Assembly (NCBI RefSeq): GCF_963169125.1
Contig: NC_084798.1
Span: forward strand, 172,823,980 to 172,887,979
DNA from: Humulus lupulus
Taxonomy: Eukaryota > Streptophyta > Magnoliopsida > Rosales > Cannabaceae
Direction of reading: 5' to 3'
Length of the DNA stretch: 64,000 nucleotides
This document shows positions 1-9,908 of the stretch, in pieces. A program made the translations under genes and the position numbers. The notes under the pieces were generated by a model. It made no database searches. It was not told the origin of the DNA and saw only the letters and a list, made by a program, of their open reading frames with translations. Numbering within the stretch: position 1 is the first letter of the stretch; each line of letters starts with the position of its first letter.

Positions 1-1585
1 GATGAGAATTAATTATCTTTATAAACTTGCCATTTGACGTAAATATTTAATTCTTGTCATAATAAATGATCATTTATAGATCAATCTAAATCCTGAGTAT
101 TCATGAACTCCTGTTTATGTTTATTGGATCTTTTGATTCACTCATTAAGGTCTCTTAGAATAATGAGGCTAATGACTTTTGTTTTGGAAATTAAATATCA
201 TGGATGGCTGGGAACATGAATTACAATATTGGAATTCATGCTTTCCTAACGGATTGAATATTGGTTCCCTTAAGGGTTGATTTTGTAACTGAATATTTAT
301 TGAGCTCAAATCTATAATTATATTATAGATTAATTATTCGTTAGTGAATTAATGGAACTTAAGGATCAAGAGGTAATTAGAAGAGTAAAATGTTAATTTT
401 GACCAGCTCTAATTAACGAACCAATAATGGAGGACATAATTACATATATTGATTATATCAATGGACTACTAGAGAACACTCTGTAAATATAATTCTATAA
501 ATACTTAGAGTGCAATTCCATATTTATAGTGGAGTAATCATAGAATTAATAAATAATATTATTAGATTAAATAATTTAATTAATAATCTGGTTTATTGGA
601 GCTTCGTATTATAGGTCCATGATCCTTATATCACCTTTGTCCTACGCTATCATGGGTAATGATGTCAAAAGAAAGATTTGTTAAAAGAAAGAACTAAATT
701 GCAAATGAATTAATTTTCCAGGGCAAGGAAATAATTATGGGTAATTGATTAATTGTGAATTAATTAATTATTTAACTATATAGTTTTTATTTTGAAAAAC
801 TATAGGTTAAAATTAATATTAATATTATTTGGATTAATATAAAGAGAGATAATAATAAATATCTTATTTATAATTTGATATTTATTTATTTAATTTAAAA
901 CTGTTATTTTGAGATAAAGTTAACTTTGTATTAAATGATATTTATGTTGGAATAAATATCTTGTCTTAAAAGTTGATTAAATAAACAAATGAGAACATTA
1001 GGGCAACCCTAATAGGGCTGGGCGGCACATACTGTACAGTACAGTGTGTGGCACCTAGCATCAGAGATTTTTATCCCTGGGTTTTGAATTTTGAATTTAA
1101 AATAAATTTATTTAATCAATTATTTAATTATTCTTTTTAAATATGATTTAAATAGATAATTAAATGAAAATATCTAATCAGTTTTAATTTAAATTATATT
1201 TTAATTAAATAAAGATTATTTAATTAGATTAAATATCTAAATAAATACCATATACGTGATATTAAAAAAGGATGAATAATCAGACTCTCTCTCTAAAAAA
1301 AGTGATAGTTTTCTCTAAACCTGAAAACTTTTCTAAACATTCTCTCTGTCAAAAACTCTCTAGATCTCATGTGTTGAGTACATCTAGAGAGTCACATAAA
1401 TCAACCTTTTAAATCCTACATGTCCACACTTGTCCTTGCGTATTTGAGGATTGGTCTGGAAGATTAGGGTGTGAGATCTCAGAACACTAGATAGAAAGAT
1501 CGTTGATTTATATAAAAAGACTCAAGGACACTTGATAGGCTACAAGAGGTAATCCCTGATCTATTTGTATGTGTTATATGGATAT
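1..1585 (+). repeat. Copia-type LTR, left piece (Copia-1)
   Basis: AT-rich non-coding sequence that reads in parallel with the reverse complement of 18496-20838, the LTR of Copia-2. Shared stretches include the one ending in TTTATAGTGGAGTAATCAT (about 523), GAGCTCAAAT (about 302) and GATCTCATGTGTTGAGTACAT (about 1364). It is therefore an LTR of the same family in + orientation. Its left end lies outside the window. It stops at 1585, where Tat-A is inserted, and resumes at 14307. No open frame of note. Whether it is a solo LTR or belongs to a full element cannot be decided here. Confidence 0.75.
1581..1585. other. Target-site duplication GATAT of Tat-A (left)
   Basis: GATAT directly precedes TGTACGCC at 1586 and recurs directly after the LTR end GTCAACA at 14302-14306. 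A perfect 5-bp duplication defines both ends of Tat-A and shows that it inserted as a unit. Confidence 0.95.
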
Positions 1586-2339
1586 TGTACGCCCTGGTTT
1601 TCCCACGGGCTGTTTAGCAGGACGAGCCTCGGACTAAATTATGTTTAGTCTGAGGTTCCCACAGGCCAGAGGCTCTATTTCCAGGACGGGCCTTTTCCAG
1701 CTCGCACTTGTTGCACCAGGAGCTGGGAATAACATCCGGCGACCACGGACGGATAAGCTCGGGTTATGGATTGTTCCAGTGACGAGCTTCTCAGGAAGCT
1801 CTGACCCTATGGGAAGTCAACACGCAAGATAAACGTGCATAATCCTGCCATCACGTGTCCGATATCCCCCTGACTTCTCGGACACGCAGCAGGAACGTGC
1901 GTATTCAGACACCCACGGATGAGTTGGGCCGTGCGGCCCAATATCTCCTTCCATACTGATTAGACCACACTTGTGTGTCAGGTTTAGGAATTAATCATGA
2001 ATATCACAGAATTGATATGACAGATGGTAAGGTCACGAGATGACCTCCCTACCAACTTCCAGGTGCCTTCTCCTATAAATAGGGATACCCTGGGAGTTGA
2101 TAGGGGTTGGAAAAATAGTCTTGTAAGAACTATATACTTTGTAAACCAATTACCCAGAAAAGATCAATAATATTGACTAGTGGAGTAGAAGGATTTTAAC
2201 CTTCGAACCACTTAAAAACGTGTCTGGAGTCACCTAGTTCTTTCCACAAAGATTTCATATCTGCGACGGTTCTAATTTTAAGTACTAATCTCTTTCTCTT
2301 CTTCTCTTAATTATCTGTTGCCGAAGAACCGCGTCAACA
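1586..2339 (+). repeat. Tat-A 5' LTR
   Basis: 754 bp starting TGTACGCC and ending GTCAACA. It matches 13548-14301 almost perfectly. A TATA-like CTATAAATA at 2073-2081 followed by the leader suggests the + strand promoter. A 63-codon open frame inside it recurs in the 3' LTR and is not regarded as a gene. Confidence 0.95.
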
Positions 2340-2340
2340 G

Positions 2341-2361
2341 TTTGGTGCTTTCATTGAGAGC
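2341..2361 (+). other. Tat-A primer-binding site
   Basis: The sequence TTTGGTGCTTTCATTGAGAG follows the 5' LTR after one base. The same motif sits next to the 5' LTRs of Tat-C and Tat-E, which supports its role as the tRNA primer site. I could not assign the tRNA; it differs from the TGGCATCGTCTGTGAGAA site of Tat-B. Confidence 0.75.
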
Positions 2362-2394
2362 AAGTCCGATTAGTACTACCACAAACATACAACT

Positions 2395-5232
2395 ATGGTG
2401 ACCACTCGATCCAAACATGGCAACGAGACAGAACAGCATGATGGGCAGGAGGCCCGCCATGTTGCCCTCCCTGATGAGCAAGTTCCTGAAGTCCAGCAAA
2501 GGCCAGGAAAGCAGCCGGCCGGCCAAGACGACACTGGTAGTTCGGCGCCCCGGCCGCCTAATCCGAATCCATGTTATTACACTGCGGTGGAGATGGAGAA
2601 TGCTCAGCTGAGGAGCCAGCTAGCAGCAGCTGGTCAGCAAATCCAGGATATTCTGTGTCGACTACCCCCTCTCACAACCAACGGTAACGTTGGAGAGAGG
2701 CAAGGCGAGGCTCCTAAGTCTCGCCGGAGTAATCGATCCAGGCATAGCCGTTCGAGTAGACTCCCTGCAGCCAACTCCACCCCTTCAACGCACCATCAAG
2801 AGGCGAACTTCAGGGAAATGCCTCAAACCAAACAGCAGCAGTACAGCCGTTCGGTTAGGACATCAACCCCTAGCTCTCAGCCTTCCTCGAGGACGCCCAG
2901 AAGAGATCGAGGAAGTTCCCAAAGGAGGACCGAGGGGATCCGGAGACGTCAGCCCGTCCCCGAAGAACGTCCAGTTCCTTGTCCAGCTCGCCCAGCGCGA
3001 AACCATCAAGCTGGCAGGGCCGAGAGGCCCCCACCAAATTTAGTCCGTCCGGACGGCACTAGGATCGCCTCTCCGGTCAGGCATCCTCCTTCTCCCATCA
3101 GATACCCGTCTCCTCAGCCTGTCCGAGACATCCTGACCTACGGAAATAGTAGGAGAGACCCGCCATCGGCCGGGCCTTCCCGGCGCAGCAGGGTGCCGGG
3201 GGAAGGATCAGGTCAGAGCCGCCAAAGACGCACCTCGAGCCTGTCCAGCAGGAGTCACTGGACCGGTAGTGCACGGAGTGATCTTTCGGGAGGAGACCTG
3301 CGACAGCGACTAAGTTCAGCACAAAGTCACCATAATACCCATGGAGGCGACCTTCGAGATCGCCTCAACTCTCACAGAGAGGATCGAGTTAGGGATGGTA
3401 GCCAGGCCCGCTCAGTTGGGGTCCGATCCGAAGTACGTAATGGCGGGAATGCCCCAAATGACCTATCTCCAGATAGGAGGGGCAACAACCCGCCTAATAT
3501 GTACAACGGGTCCAAAGCTGTTGAACAGCCCCGGAATAACCCAGGATCTCAGGACAAAACCCTAGAGCGCTTAACTCAAATGGAGGAGCTGATGAAGAAG
3601 CTCCTATCGGAAAAAGAAAAAGACGAATATGATTCAGGGGATGAGATGGAGCTCTTCGCCCCCAACATAGCAGCAACGGCATACCCTTCTGGGTTTCGTA
3701 TGCCTCACTTGTCAAAGTTCAACGGGGATGGAGACCCATCTGACCACTTAGGGATGTTCAACACCCTAATGATGGCTCATAACATCGGGCCAGAGCTTCG
3801 TTGCTTGATCTTTCCTTCCACCCTAACTGGACCTGCCAGGCAGTGGTTCAAACAAAGTAAAAGGCAGTCAATCAGCTCCTGGAAGACCTTTTCGGCTGAC
3901 TTCAAGAGGGCATTCCGCGCCTCTCAGGCCGCCAGGGTCCAGGCCGACTCCCTAGCTAACGTGAGACAGCAACCTGGAGAAACGCTAAAAGCCTACTTGA
4001 GCAGATTTGCAAATGTCGCTGCTCGAGCCAGAGACGCCGACGACAGCTCCAAACTCATGGTTATGAGGACCGGGATCCTAGTAGGCGGAGATCTGTGGAA
4101 GGATATTCAAAGGAGGGGGGTCAGCTCAGTTAGTGAATTCCTTAACAGAGCCCAAGAGTGGATAAACTTGGAAGAAGCTGAAGCTTCAGCCGCGGGGACC
4201 AGCCAGGTCCTCGAGAAGCCCGCTGGGACGGGAACAGAGATTGTAGTAGCGACTCCCGACGTCACGCAGAGTAACCAGCCCGGTGGCGGCAAAAGAAAAG
4301 GGAATGGTGAAAACATCCAGCACGGTCAAAAGAAGAATAAGTCCGTGGATAAATTCAAGCCCGTGTTCACAACGTATACCGAGCTCACCCAAACCAGAGA
4401 GAATATTTTCCTGGCCAACGCTACGCGAGTCCCCTGGAAAAGACCGGAGCCAATAAAGCACCCTAAGGGAAAGAGAGACGCTTCCAAATTCTGCCGTTTT
4501 CATAACGACGTCGGGCACCATACCGACGACTACAGACACCTCAAAGATGAAATCGAGACTCTCATCCGAGCAGGTCCGTTGGCGCAATACTCGCGGAACA
4601 GGGTCCCGACAAGTCGACCCGCTCCGGAGATCCCAGCCAGTCAACCTGGACCTCGAGTAGATCAGGACGTCCTTCCCCCCGTGGTCGAGGGAGAGATTTC
4701 CACCATCTCTGGAGGACCACACATGGCTGGCACGAGTAGAGGCGCCCAGAAGAGGTACATAAATGAGTTGAAGGCCCACAATGGAGGGGAGTTTGTCCCG
4801 GAACAGCGTCAATCAAAACAACAAAGATTAGAGAAACAACCGATCACTTTCACGGAGGAAGACGCGAGCCATGTCCAATTCCCTCATAACGATCCCTTGG
4901 TCGTAGCAGTCCAGCTCGCCAACCGGAGAGTAAGGAGAGTGTTAGTGGACAATGGGAGCTCGGTGAACCTCCTATTCCGTTCCACCTTAGAAAAAATGGG
5001 TCTGACCGTCTCCGAGCTGAAGGCAACCTCGATGATGCTATATGGTTTTTCAGGAGAAGGGTCAGCAGCGATAGGAACGATTGAGCTGGTGATCACCCTA
5101 GGGGACGAGTCCCGGACAGTGTCCAAACTACTCGAATTCGTAGTGACTGCTCCGCGGCCTACAATGCAATTTTGGGCCGACCTACGCTCGTTGCTTTCGA
5201 AGCTATCTCGTCCATCCGGCACCTCTCCATGA
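2395..5232 (+). CDS. gag: Tat-A gag and start of protease
   Basis: ATG at 2395, about 55 bases after the LTR. The N-terminal 430 residues are basic, Ser/Arg/Pro-rich and low in complexity. A Retrotrans_gag-type capsid domain follows at about residues 435-550 (3700-4040), with hallmarks PSDHLGMF, LTGPARQWF and ETLKAYLSRF. A Cys/His segment (CRFHNDVGHHTDDYRHLKDE) lies near residue 700. The aspartic protease motif LVDNGSSVNLLF is near residue 850, with DNGSS in place of DTGSS, as in many plant Tat copies. From about 5145 the product departs from the family pattern; the correct continuation lies in another frame (see pol), so the last 29 codons are out-of-frame tail. Gag forms the virus-like particle and the protease cuts the polyprotein. 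Confidence 0.9.
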   Translation: MVTTRSKHGNETEQHDGQEARHVALPDEQVPEVQQRPGKQPAGQDDTGSSAPRPPNPNPCYYTAVEMENAQLRSQLAAAGQQIQDILCRLPPLTTNGNVGERQGEAPKSRRSNRSRHSRSSRLPAANSTPSTHHQEANFREMPQTKQQQYSRSVRTSTPSSQPSSRTPRRDRGSSQRRTEGIRRRQPVPEERPVPCPARPARNHQAGRAERPPPNLVRPDGTRIASPVRHPPSPIRYPSPQPVRDILTYGNSRRDPPSAGPSRRSRVPGEGSGQSRQRRTSSLSSRSHWTGSARSDLSGGDLRQRLSSAQSHHNTHGGDLRDRLNSHREDRVRDGSQARSVGVRSEVRNGGNAPNDLSPDRRGNNPPNMYNGSKAVEQPRNNPGSQDKTLERLTQMEELMKKLLSEKEKDEYDSGDEMELFAPNIAATAYPSGFRMPHLSKFNGDGDPSDHLGMFNTLMMAHNIGPELRCLIFPSTLTGPARQWFKQSKRQSISSWKTFSADFKRAFRASQAARVQADSLANVRQQPGETLKAYLSRFANVAARARDADDSSKLMVMRTGILVGGDLWKDIQRRGVSSVSEFLNRAQEWINLEEAEASAAGTSQVLEKPAGTGTEIVVATPDVTQSNQPGGGKRKGNGENIQHGQKKNKSVDKFKPVFTTYTELTQTRENIFLANATRVPWKRPEPIKHPKGKRDASKFCRFHNDVGHHTDDYRHLKDEIETLIRAGPLAQYSRNRVPTSRPAPEIPASQPGPRVDQDVLPPVVEGEISTISGGPHMAGTSRGAQKRYINELKAHNGGEFVPEQRQSKQQRLEKQPITFTEEDASHVQFPHNDPLVVAVQLANRRVRRVLVDNGSSVNLLFRSTLEKMGLTVSELKATSMMLYGFSGEGSAAIGTIELVITLGDESRTVSKLLEFVVTAPRPTMQFWADLRSLLSKLSRPSGTSP

Positions 5233-8200
5233 AGTTCCCTACTCCAACAGGGGTCTGCACTATCAAGGGCGATCAGCTCGCTGCCAGGGAATGCTACAGC
5301 ATTTCCATGAAGGGAAAATTTAAACCCGGGCAGGTGACGATGGCCATTCGGGATGAAGAGGAATCACAGGGACCCAAGGCGGCCCCTGAGATTGAAAAAC
5401 CTCGGGTTTCCGAAGACGAAAAGCTCGACCTAAGCGAGGACATTGACCCCCGAGTAGGCGAGGACAGGTCCGAGCTCCAAGCTATTGAAGATCTCGAGGA
5501 GGTAGGCATCGATGAACAAAATCCGTCACGGACGGTTAAGCTCGGAAAGAACCTCTGCGATAGAAGAAAGGCGGAACTGACTGCGTTTCTGAAAAAGAAC
5601 CTGGACGTATTCGCATGGTCGCACGAGGACATGATAGGGATCAGTCCGAGCGTAATCATGCACACGCTCCACCTAGACAAAAGCGTCCCGGCCAAGTCTC
5701 AAAAGCAGAGGCATTTAGGGACAACCCGAGCCGAAGCCCTTGAAGAAGAAGTGGCCCGGCTCAAAAAATGTGGCTTTATCCGCGAAGCCAGATTTCCCAT
5801 TTGGGTTGCCAATCCCGTGTTAGTTCCAAAACCCAATGGGAAGTGGCGGACCTGTATCGACTTTTCCGACCTGAATAAAGCCTGCCCCAAGGATTGCTTT
5901 CCGTTGCCAAGGATCGATCAACTGGTGGATGCCACGGCGGGGCACGAGCTCATGTCCTTCATGGACGCGTACTCGGGCTACAATCAGATCGCGATGAATC
6001 CAGCAGACCAGGATCATACCAGCTTCATGACCCCGACTAATGTCTATTGCTATAAGGTCATGCCGTTCGGTCTTAAGAATGCCGGGGCTACCTACCAAAG
6101 GCTGGTAAATAGAATGTTCGCGGATCAGATCGGGAAAAACATGGAAGTGTACGTCGATGATATGCTTGTCAAGTCAAAGATTGCCAGCAACCACGTCACC
6201 GATCTGGAAGAATGCTTTAACATACTGCGAGAATATGGCATAAGGCTCAATCCTCAGAAGTGCACTTTCGGTGTCGCATCGGGGAAATTCTTGGGTTTCA
6301 TAGTCAATACCCGAGGAATCGAGGCAAACCCCGACAAGATCAGGTCACTGCTCGAGCTTCCCTCCCCCAGGAAGCGGAAAGATGTCCAAGGCCTCATAGG
6401 AAGGGTGGCAGCACTGAACCGGTTCATTTCCAAATCGACCGACAAGTGCCTGCCCTTCTACAACCTGCTCCGCGGAAACAAGAAGTTCGAATGGACAGTA
6501 GAATGCGAAGGCGCATTCCTCGACCTAAAAACGCACCTGGCTGAGCCACCTGTGCTGTCAAAGCCCAAGGTAGGAGAACCTCTTTTCCTCTACATGGCCG
6601 TCACTGAGGACGCAGCTAGTGCCATTTTGGTGCGAGAAGAGGACTAGGCTCAGAAACCGGTTTATTACATCAGCAAGAGACTCCTCGGAGCTGAGTCAAG
6701 GTACCCGTTGATGGAAAAACTGGCGTTCTGCCTAATCACGGCCTCGCGAAAACTCAGGCCATACTTCCAGTCCCACTCTGTACACGTCATGACCGATCAG
6801 CCTCTAAGGCAGGTTTTGCAAAAGCCTGAAGCCTCGGGACGCTTGCTAAAGTGGGCGGTCGAACTTAGTCAGTTCGAGATTTTCTATACTCCCCGAACTA
6901 CCATAAAAAGTCAAGCCTTGGCCGACTTCGTGGCAGAATGCGCGGGATTCCATGAGATCCCATCGGAAGACTCACATCAGCTCACCTCCTCAGGTTCATC
7001 GTGGAAGATCTTCGTTGATGGCTCATCTAACGAGAACGGCTCCGGGGTCGGAATCATTCTGATATCCCCAGAGGGGCATAGATTCCACTCGGCGCTGAGG
7101 TTCGGGTTCAAGGCGTCTAACAACGAGGCAGAGTACGAGGCCTTGTTAGCTGGACTTAGGATAGCCAGCGAGCTAAAGGCAAGCTCTGTCCAATGCTTCA
7201 GCGACTCCCAGCTCGTGGTGAATCAGGTTCTGGGCGAGTATCAGGCGCGGGGTCCCAAGATGGCCTCCTATTTGGCTAAGGTAAAATCCGAACTGTCTAC
7301 GTTTGGGCAAGGGTCGATCGAACAGATACCTCGGGAGCAGAACGCCAATGCAGATGCTCTCGCCAAGCTCGCCACCTCGGGAGAGACAGAAACCCTGGGG
7401 TTGGTGCCAGTTGAGTTCTTGGACAAACCCAGCATAGACGGAGATCGAGCAGATATTGGGATGATTGACATCAGGCCGACCTGGATGACTCCCATTGTTG
7501 AGTACCTCGTCGAGGGCAAGTTACCCGAAGGGCGCAACGACGCACGACGAGTCCTTTATCAAGCTTCGAGGTATACGCTAGTCGAGGGGGTGTTGTACCG
7601 ACGTGGGCATTCCTTACCTCTCCTCCGGTGCGTTCTTCCAAGTGAAGCGAAGGCCATCCTGCAAGAAGTTCATGACGGATTATGCGGAGATCACACTGGG
7701 GGGCAAAGCCTGGCCTTGAAGATGCTTCGGCAGGGTTACTACTGGCCGACTCTGTCCAAAGACTCGATCTCATATGTAAAAAAGTGCGACAAGTGTCAGC
7801 GGTTCACCGCGGTTGCACGAGCTCCTCCGACCGAGCTAAAAATGATCTCGTCTCCCTGGCCCTTCGCCATTTGGGGGATAGATCTAATAGGCGCCCTGCC
7901 CACCGGAAGGGGCGGGGTCCGTTACGCCGTGGTAGCCATTGACTACTTCACTAAGTGGGCCGAAGCAGAGCCGTTGGTGACAATAACATCGAAAAAGGTG
8001 CTAGACTTCGTGGTTAAAAGCATCATATGTCGATTTGGCCTACCCAAAAAGATCATCTCCGACAATGGCACTCAATTTGACAGCGACCTGTTCACCGAAT
8101 TTTGCGAAAGGCACGGAATTGTGAAAAGCTTCTCGTCCGTGGCCTATCCCCAGGCGAACGGCCAGGTCGAGGCTGTCAATAAAACTCTGAAGGCAAGCCT

Positions 8201-8717
8201 CAAGAAGAGGCTGGATGAGGCAAAGGGGATCTGGCCAGAACAGCTCCCCCAAGTTCTGTGGGCCTATAGGACCTCACATCGGACTCCCACGGGTCACACT
8301 CCTTTCTCCCTAACCTTTGGAAGTGAAGCAGTCCTCCCCATGGAGGTGAGGGTCCTGTCGCACAGGGTCCGGTCCTACGGCCAAGACGAGAATCACGAGC
8401 TCCTATGCCACTCCTTAGACTTAGTGGATGAAAGGCGAGAGGATTCACAACTCCAGCTCGCCTGTTATCAACAGAAAATCACTCGCTACTTCAACACTAA
8501 GGTCAAAAGACGTGCCTTTAGCGTCGGCGATTTGGTCTTGAGGAGAGTTTTCCTGGCCGGGAAAGATCCCAAAGATGGGGTTTTGGGACCAAGCTGGGAA
8601 GGACCATACCAGGTCATCGAAGTCATCAAAGAGGGAACTTATAAGTTAGCTCGACTTGGTGGAGGGGCGGTCCCGCGGACTTGGAATGCTATCCACCTAA
8701 AGAAATATTATCAATGA
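5145..8717 (+). pseudogene. pol: Tat-A pol: RT, dual RNase H, integrase (broken)
   Basis: Continues gag-protease in a different frame from about 5145, a one-base deletion-type shift with no slippery heptamer visible. RT: VPKPNGKWRTC (about 5823), PLPRIDQLVDAT, FMDAYSGYNQI and catalytic YVDD (about 6150). A TAG at 6645-6647 interrupts the first RNase H, which resumes in the same frame and contains YYISKRLL and VMTDQPLRQVL. A second, archaeal-type RNase H (7010-7380) has FVDGSS, NNEAEYEALLAGL, SDSQLV and NADALA. Integrase: HHCC zinc segment ending CDKCQRF (about 7790), GIDLIG, DNGTQF (about 8061), NGQVEAVN and a WEGPYQVIE C-terminal fold. It ends KKYYQ and a stop at 8717. Apart from these two lesions it looks intact, in keeping with the young LTRs. 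Confidence 0.92.
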
Positions 8718-8828
8718 ACATTTGTAAGGCCTAGAAGGTCACCTTCCATGTATAAATAAAAATCAAATGTTTCTCGTTATTTGCAAGTGTAATTTTAAAG
8801 TAACAACGAAAGATCCTTTCCCAGTTAC

Positions 8829-8841
8829 TTGGGGGGCATAT
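8829..8841 (+). other. Internal PPT-like purine tract of Tat-A
   Basis: ACTTGGGGGGCATA lies about 110 bases after the pol stop. It closely copies the terminal PPT at 13535-13547 (GCTTGGGGGGCAGA), yet no LTR follows. Equivalent tracts occur at the same place in Tat-B and Tat-C. Possible roles are a second plus-strand priming site or a relic of an ancestral 3' end. Both are inferences. Confidence 0.6.
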
Positions 8842-8891
8842 GGTACCCGGATATATCCAGGTCTCCTTAACGACTTAGGTGTTAATTTTTA

Positions 8892-9770
8892 TCTACGGAT
8901 AAGAGTTATCACAAACTAAGTCCTATCCTGGTCTTAACCAGGTCATAAAACTTAGAAGTTAACAAAAATTTGTTGACCGCGGTTCTTCTTTAAAGAGCCC
9001 GGGATACGGATAAAAGTTGACGCGAACTAAGTTTTTTCAAAATAAGTTCCTGGTCTTAACCAGGTCATAAAACTTAGAAGTTAACAAAAATTTGTTGACC
9101 GCGGTTCTTCTTTAAAGAGCCCGGGATGCGGATAAAAGTTGACGCGAACTAAGTTTTTTCAAAATAAGTTCCTGGTCTTAACCAGGTCATAAAACTTAGA
9201 AGTTAACAAAAATTTGTTGACCGCGGTTCTTCTTTAAAGAGCTCGGGATGCGGATAAAAGTTGACGCGAACTAAGTTTTTTCAAAATAAGTTCCTGGTCT
9301 TAACCAGGTCATAAAACTTAGAAGTTAACAAAAATTTGTTGACCGCGGTTCTTCTTTAAAGAGCCCGGGATACGGATAAAAGTTGACGCGAACTAAGTTT
9401 TTTCAAAATAAGTTCCTGGTCTTAACCAGGTCATAAAACTTAGAAGTTAACAAAAATTTGTTGACCGCGGTTCTTCTTTAAAGAGCCCGGGATGCGGATA
9501 AAAGTTGACGCGAACTAAGTTTTTTCAAAATAAGTTCCTGGTCTTAACCAGGTCATAAAACTTATAAGTTAACAAAAATTTGTTGACCGCGGTTCTTCTT
9601 TAAAGAGCCCGGGATACGGATAAAAGTTGACGCGAACTAAGTTTTTTCAAAATAAGTTCCTGGTCTTAACCAGGTCATAAAACTTAGAAGTTAACAAAAA
9701 TTTGTTGACCGCGGTTCTTCTTTAAAGAGCCCGGGATACAGATAAAGTTAACTCGAACTAAGTTCATAAA
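8892..9770 (+). repeat. 122-bp tandem array, about 7 copies
   Basis: GTTGACCGCGGTTC recurs at 8972, 9094, 9216, 9338, 9460, 9582 and 9704, exactly 122 bases apart. Units are almost identical, differing for example by GATACGG/GATGCGG, CCCGGG/CTCGGG and TTAGAAG/TTATAAG. The first and last units are diverged. Each unit holds the hairpin-forming CCTGGTCTTAACCAGG. It lies in the 3' untranslated zone between pol and the antisense gene, a place where Ogre/Tat elements are known to build tandem repeats that can seed satellites. Confidence 0.95.
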
Positions 9771-9908
9771 AATAAAGAGATGAATTCTGACCAAATGCAT
9801 AAAAATATATATGTAAAACTGGCTGAACAAATTGTCTCAAGGCAGAAACGCCTCACATAAAAAGAAAATTACAATAGAAAGAGTTCAAAATACTAAATAA
9901 GAAGTGTC

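Noticed and set aside
1641..1832. 63-codon open frame repeated at 13603-13794
   Set aside because: It lies inside both LTRs of Tat-A and has no family signature; its conservation only reflects LTR identity.
4186..4812. 208-codon minus-strand open frame in Tat-A gag
   Set aside because: Shadow of the well-supported gag frame; not in the position of the Tat antisense gene and without its domains.
5130..5160. Programmed frameshift between gag-protease and pol in Tat-A
   Set aside because: The shift lies inside the protease domain, no slippery heptamer or hairpin is evident, and sibling elements show no shift at this site.
8892..9770. Regular array resembling a CRISPR
   Set aside because: Unit and spacer are not distinct: the whole 122 bases repeat, and the setting is a plant retrotransposon.
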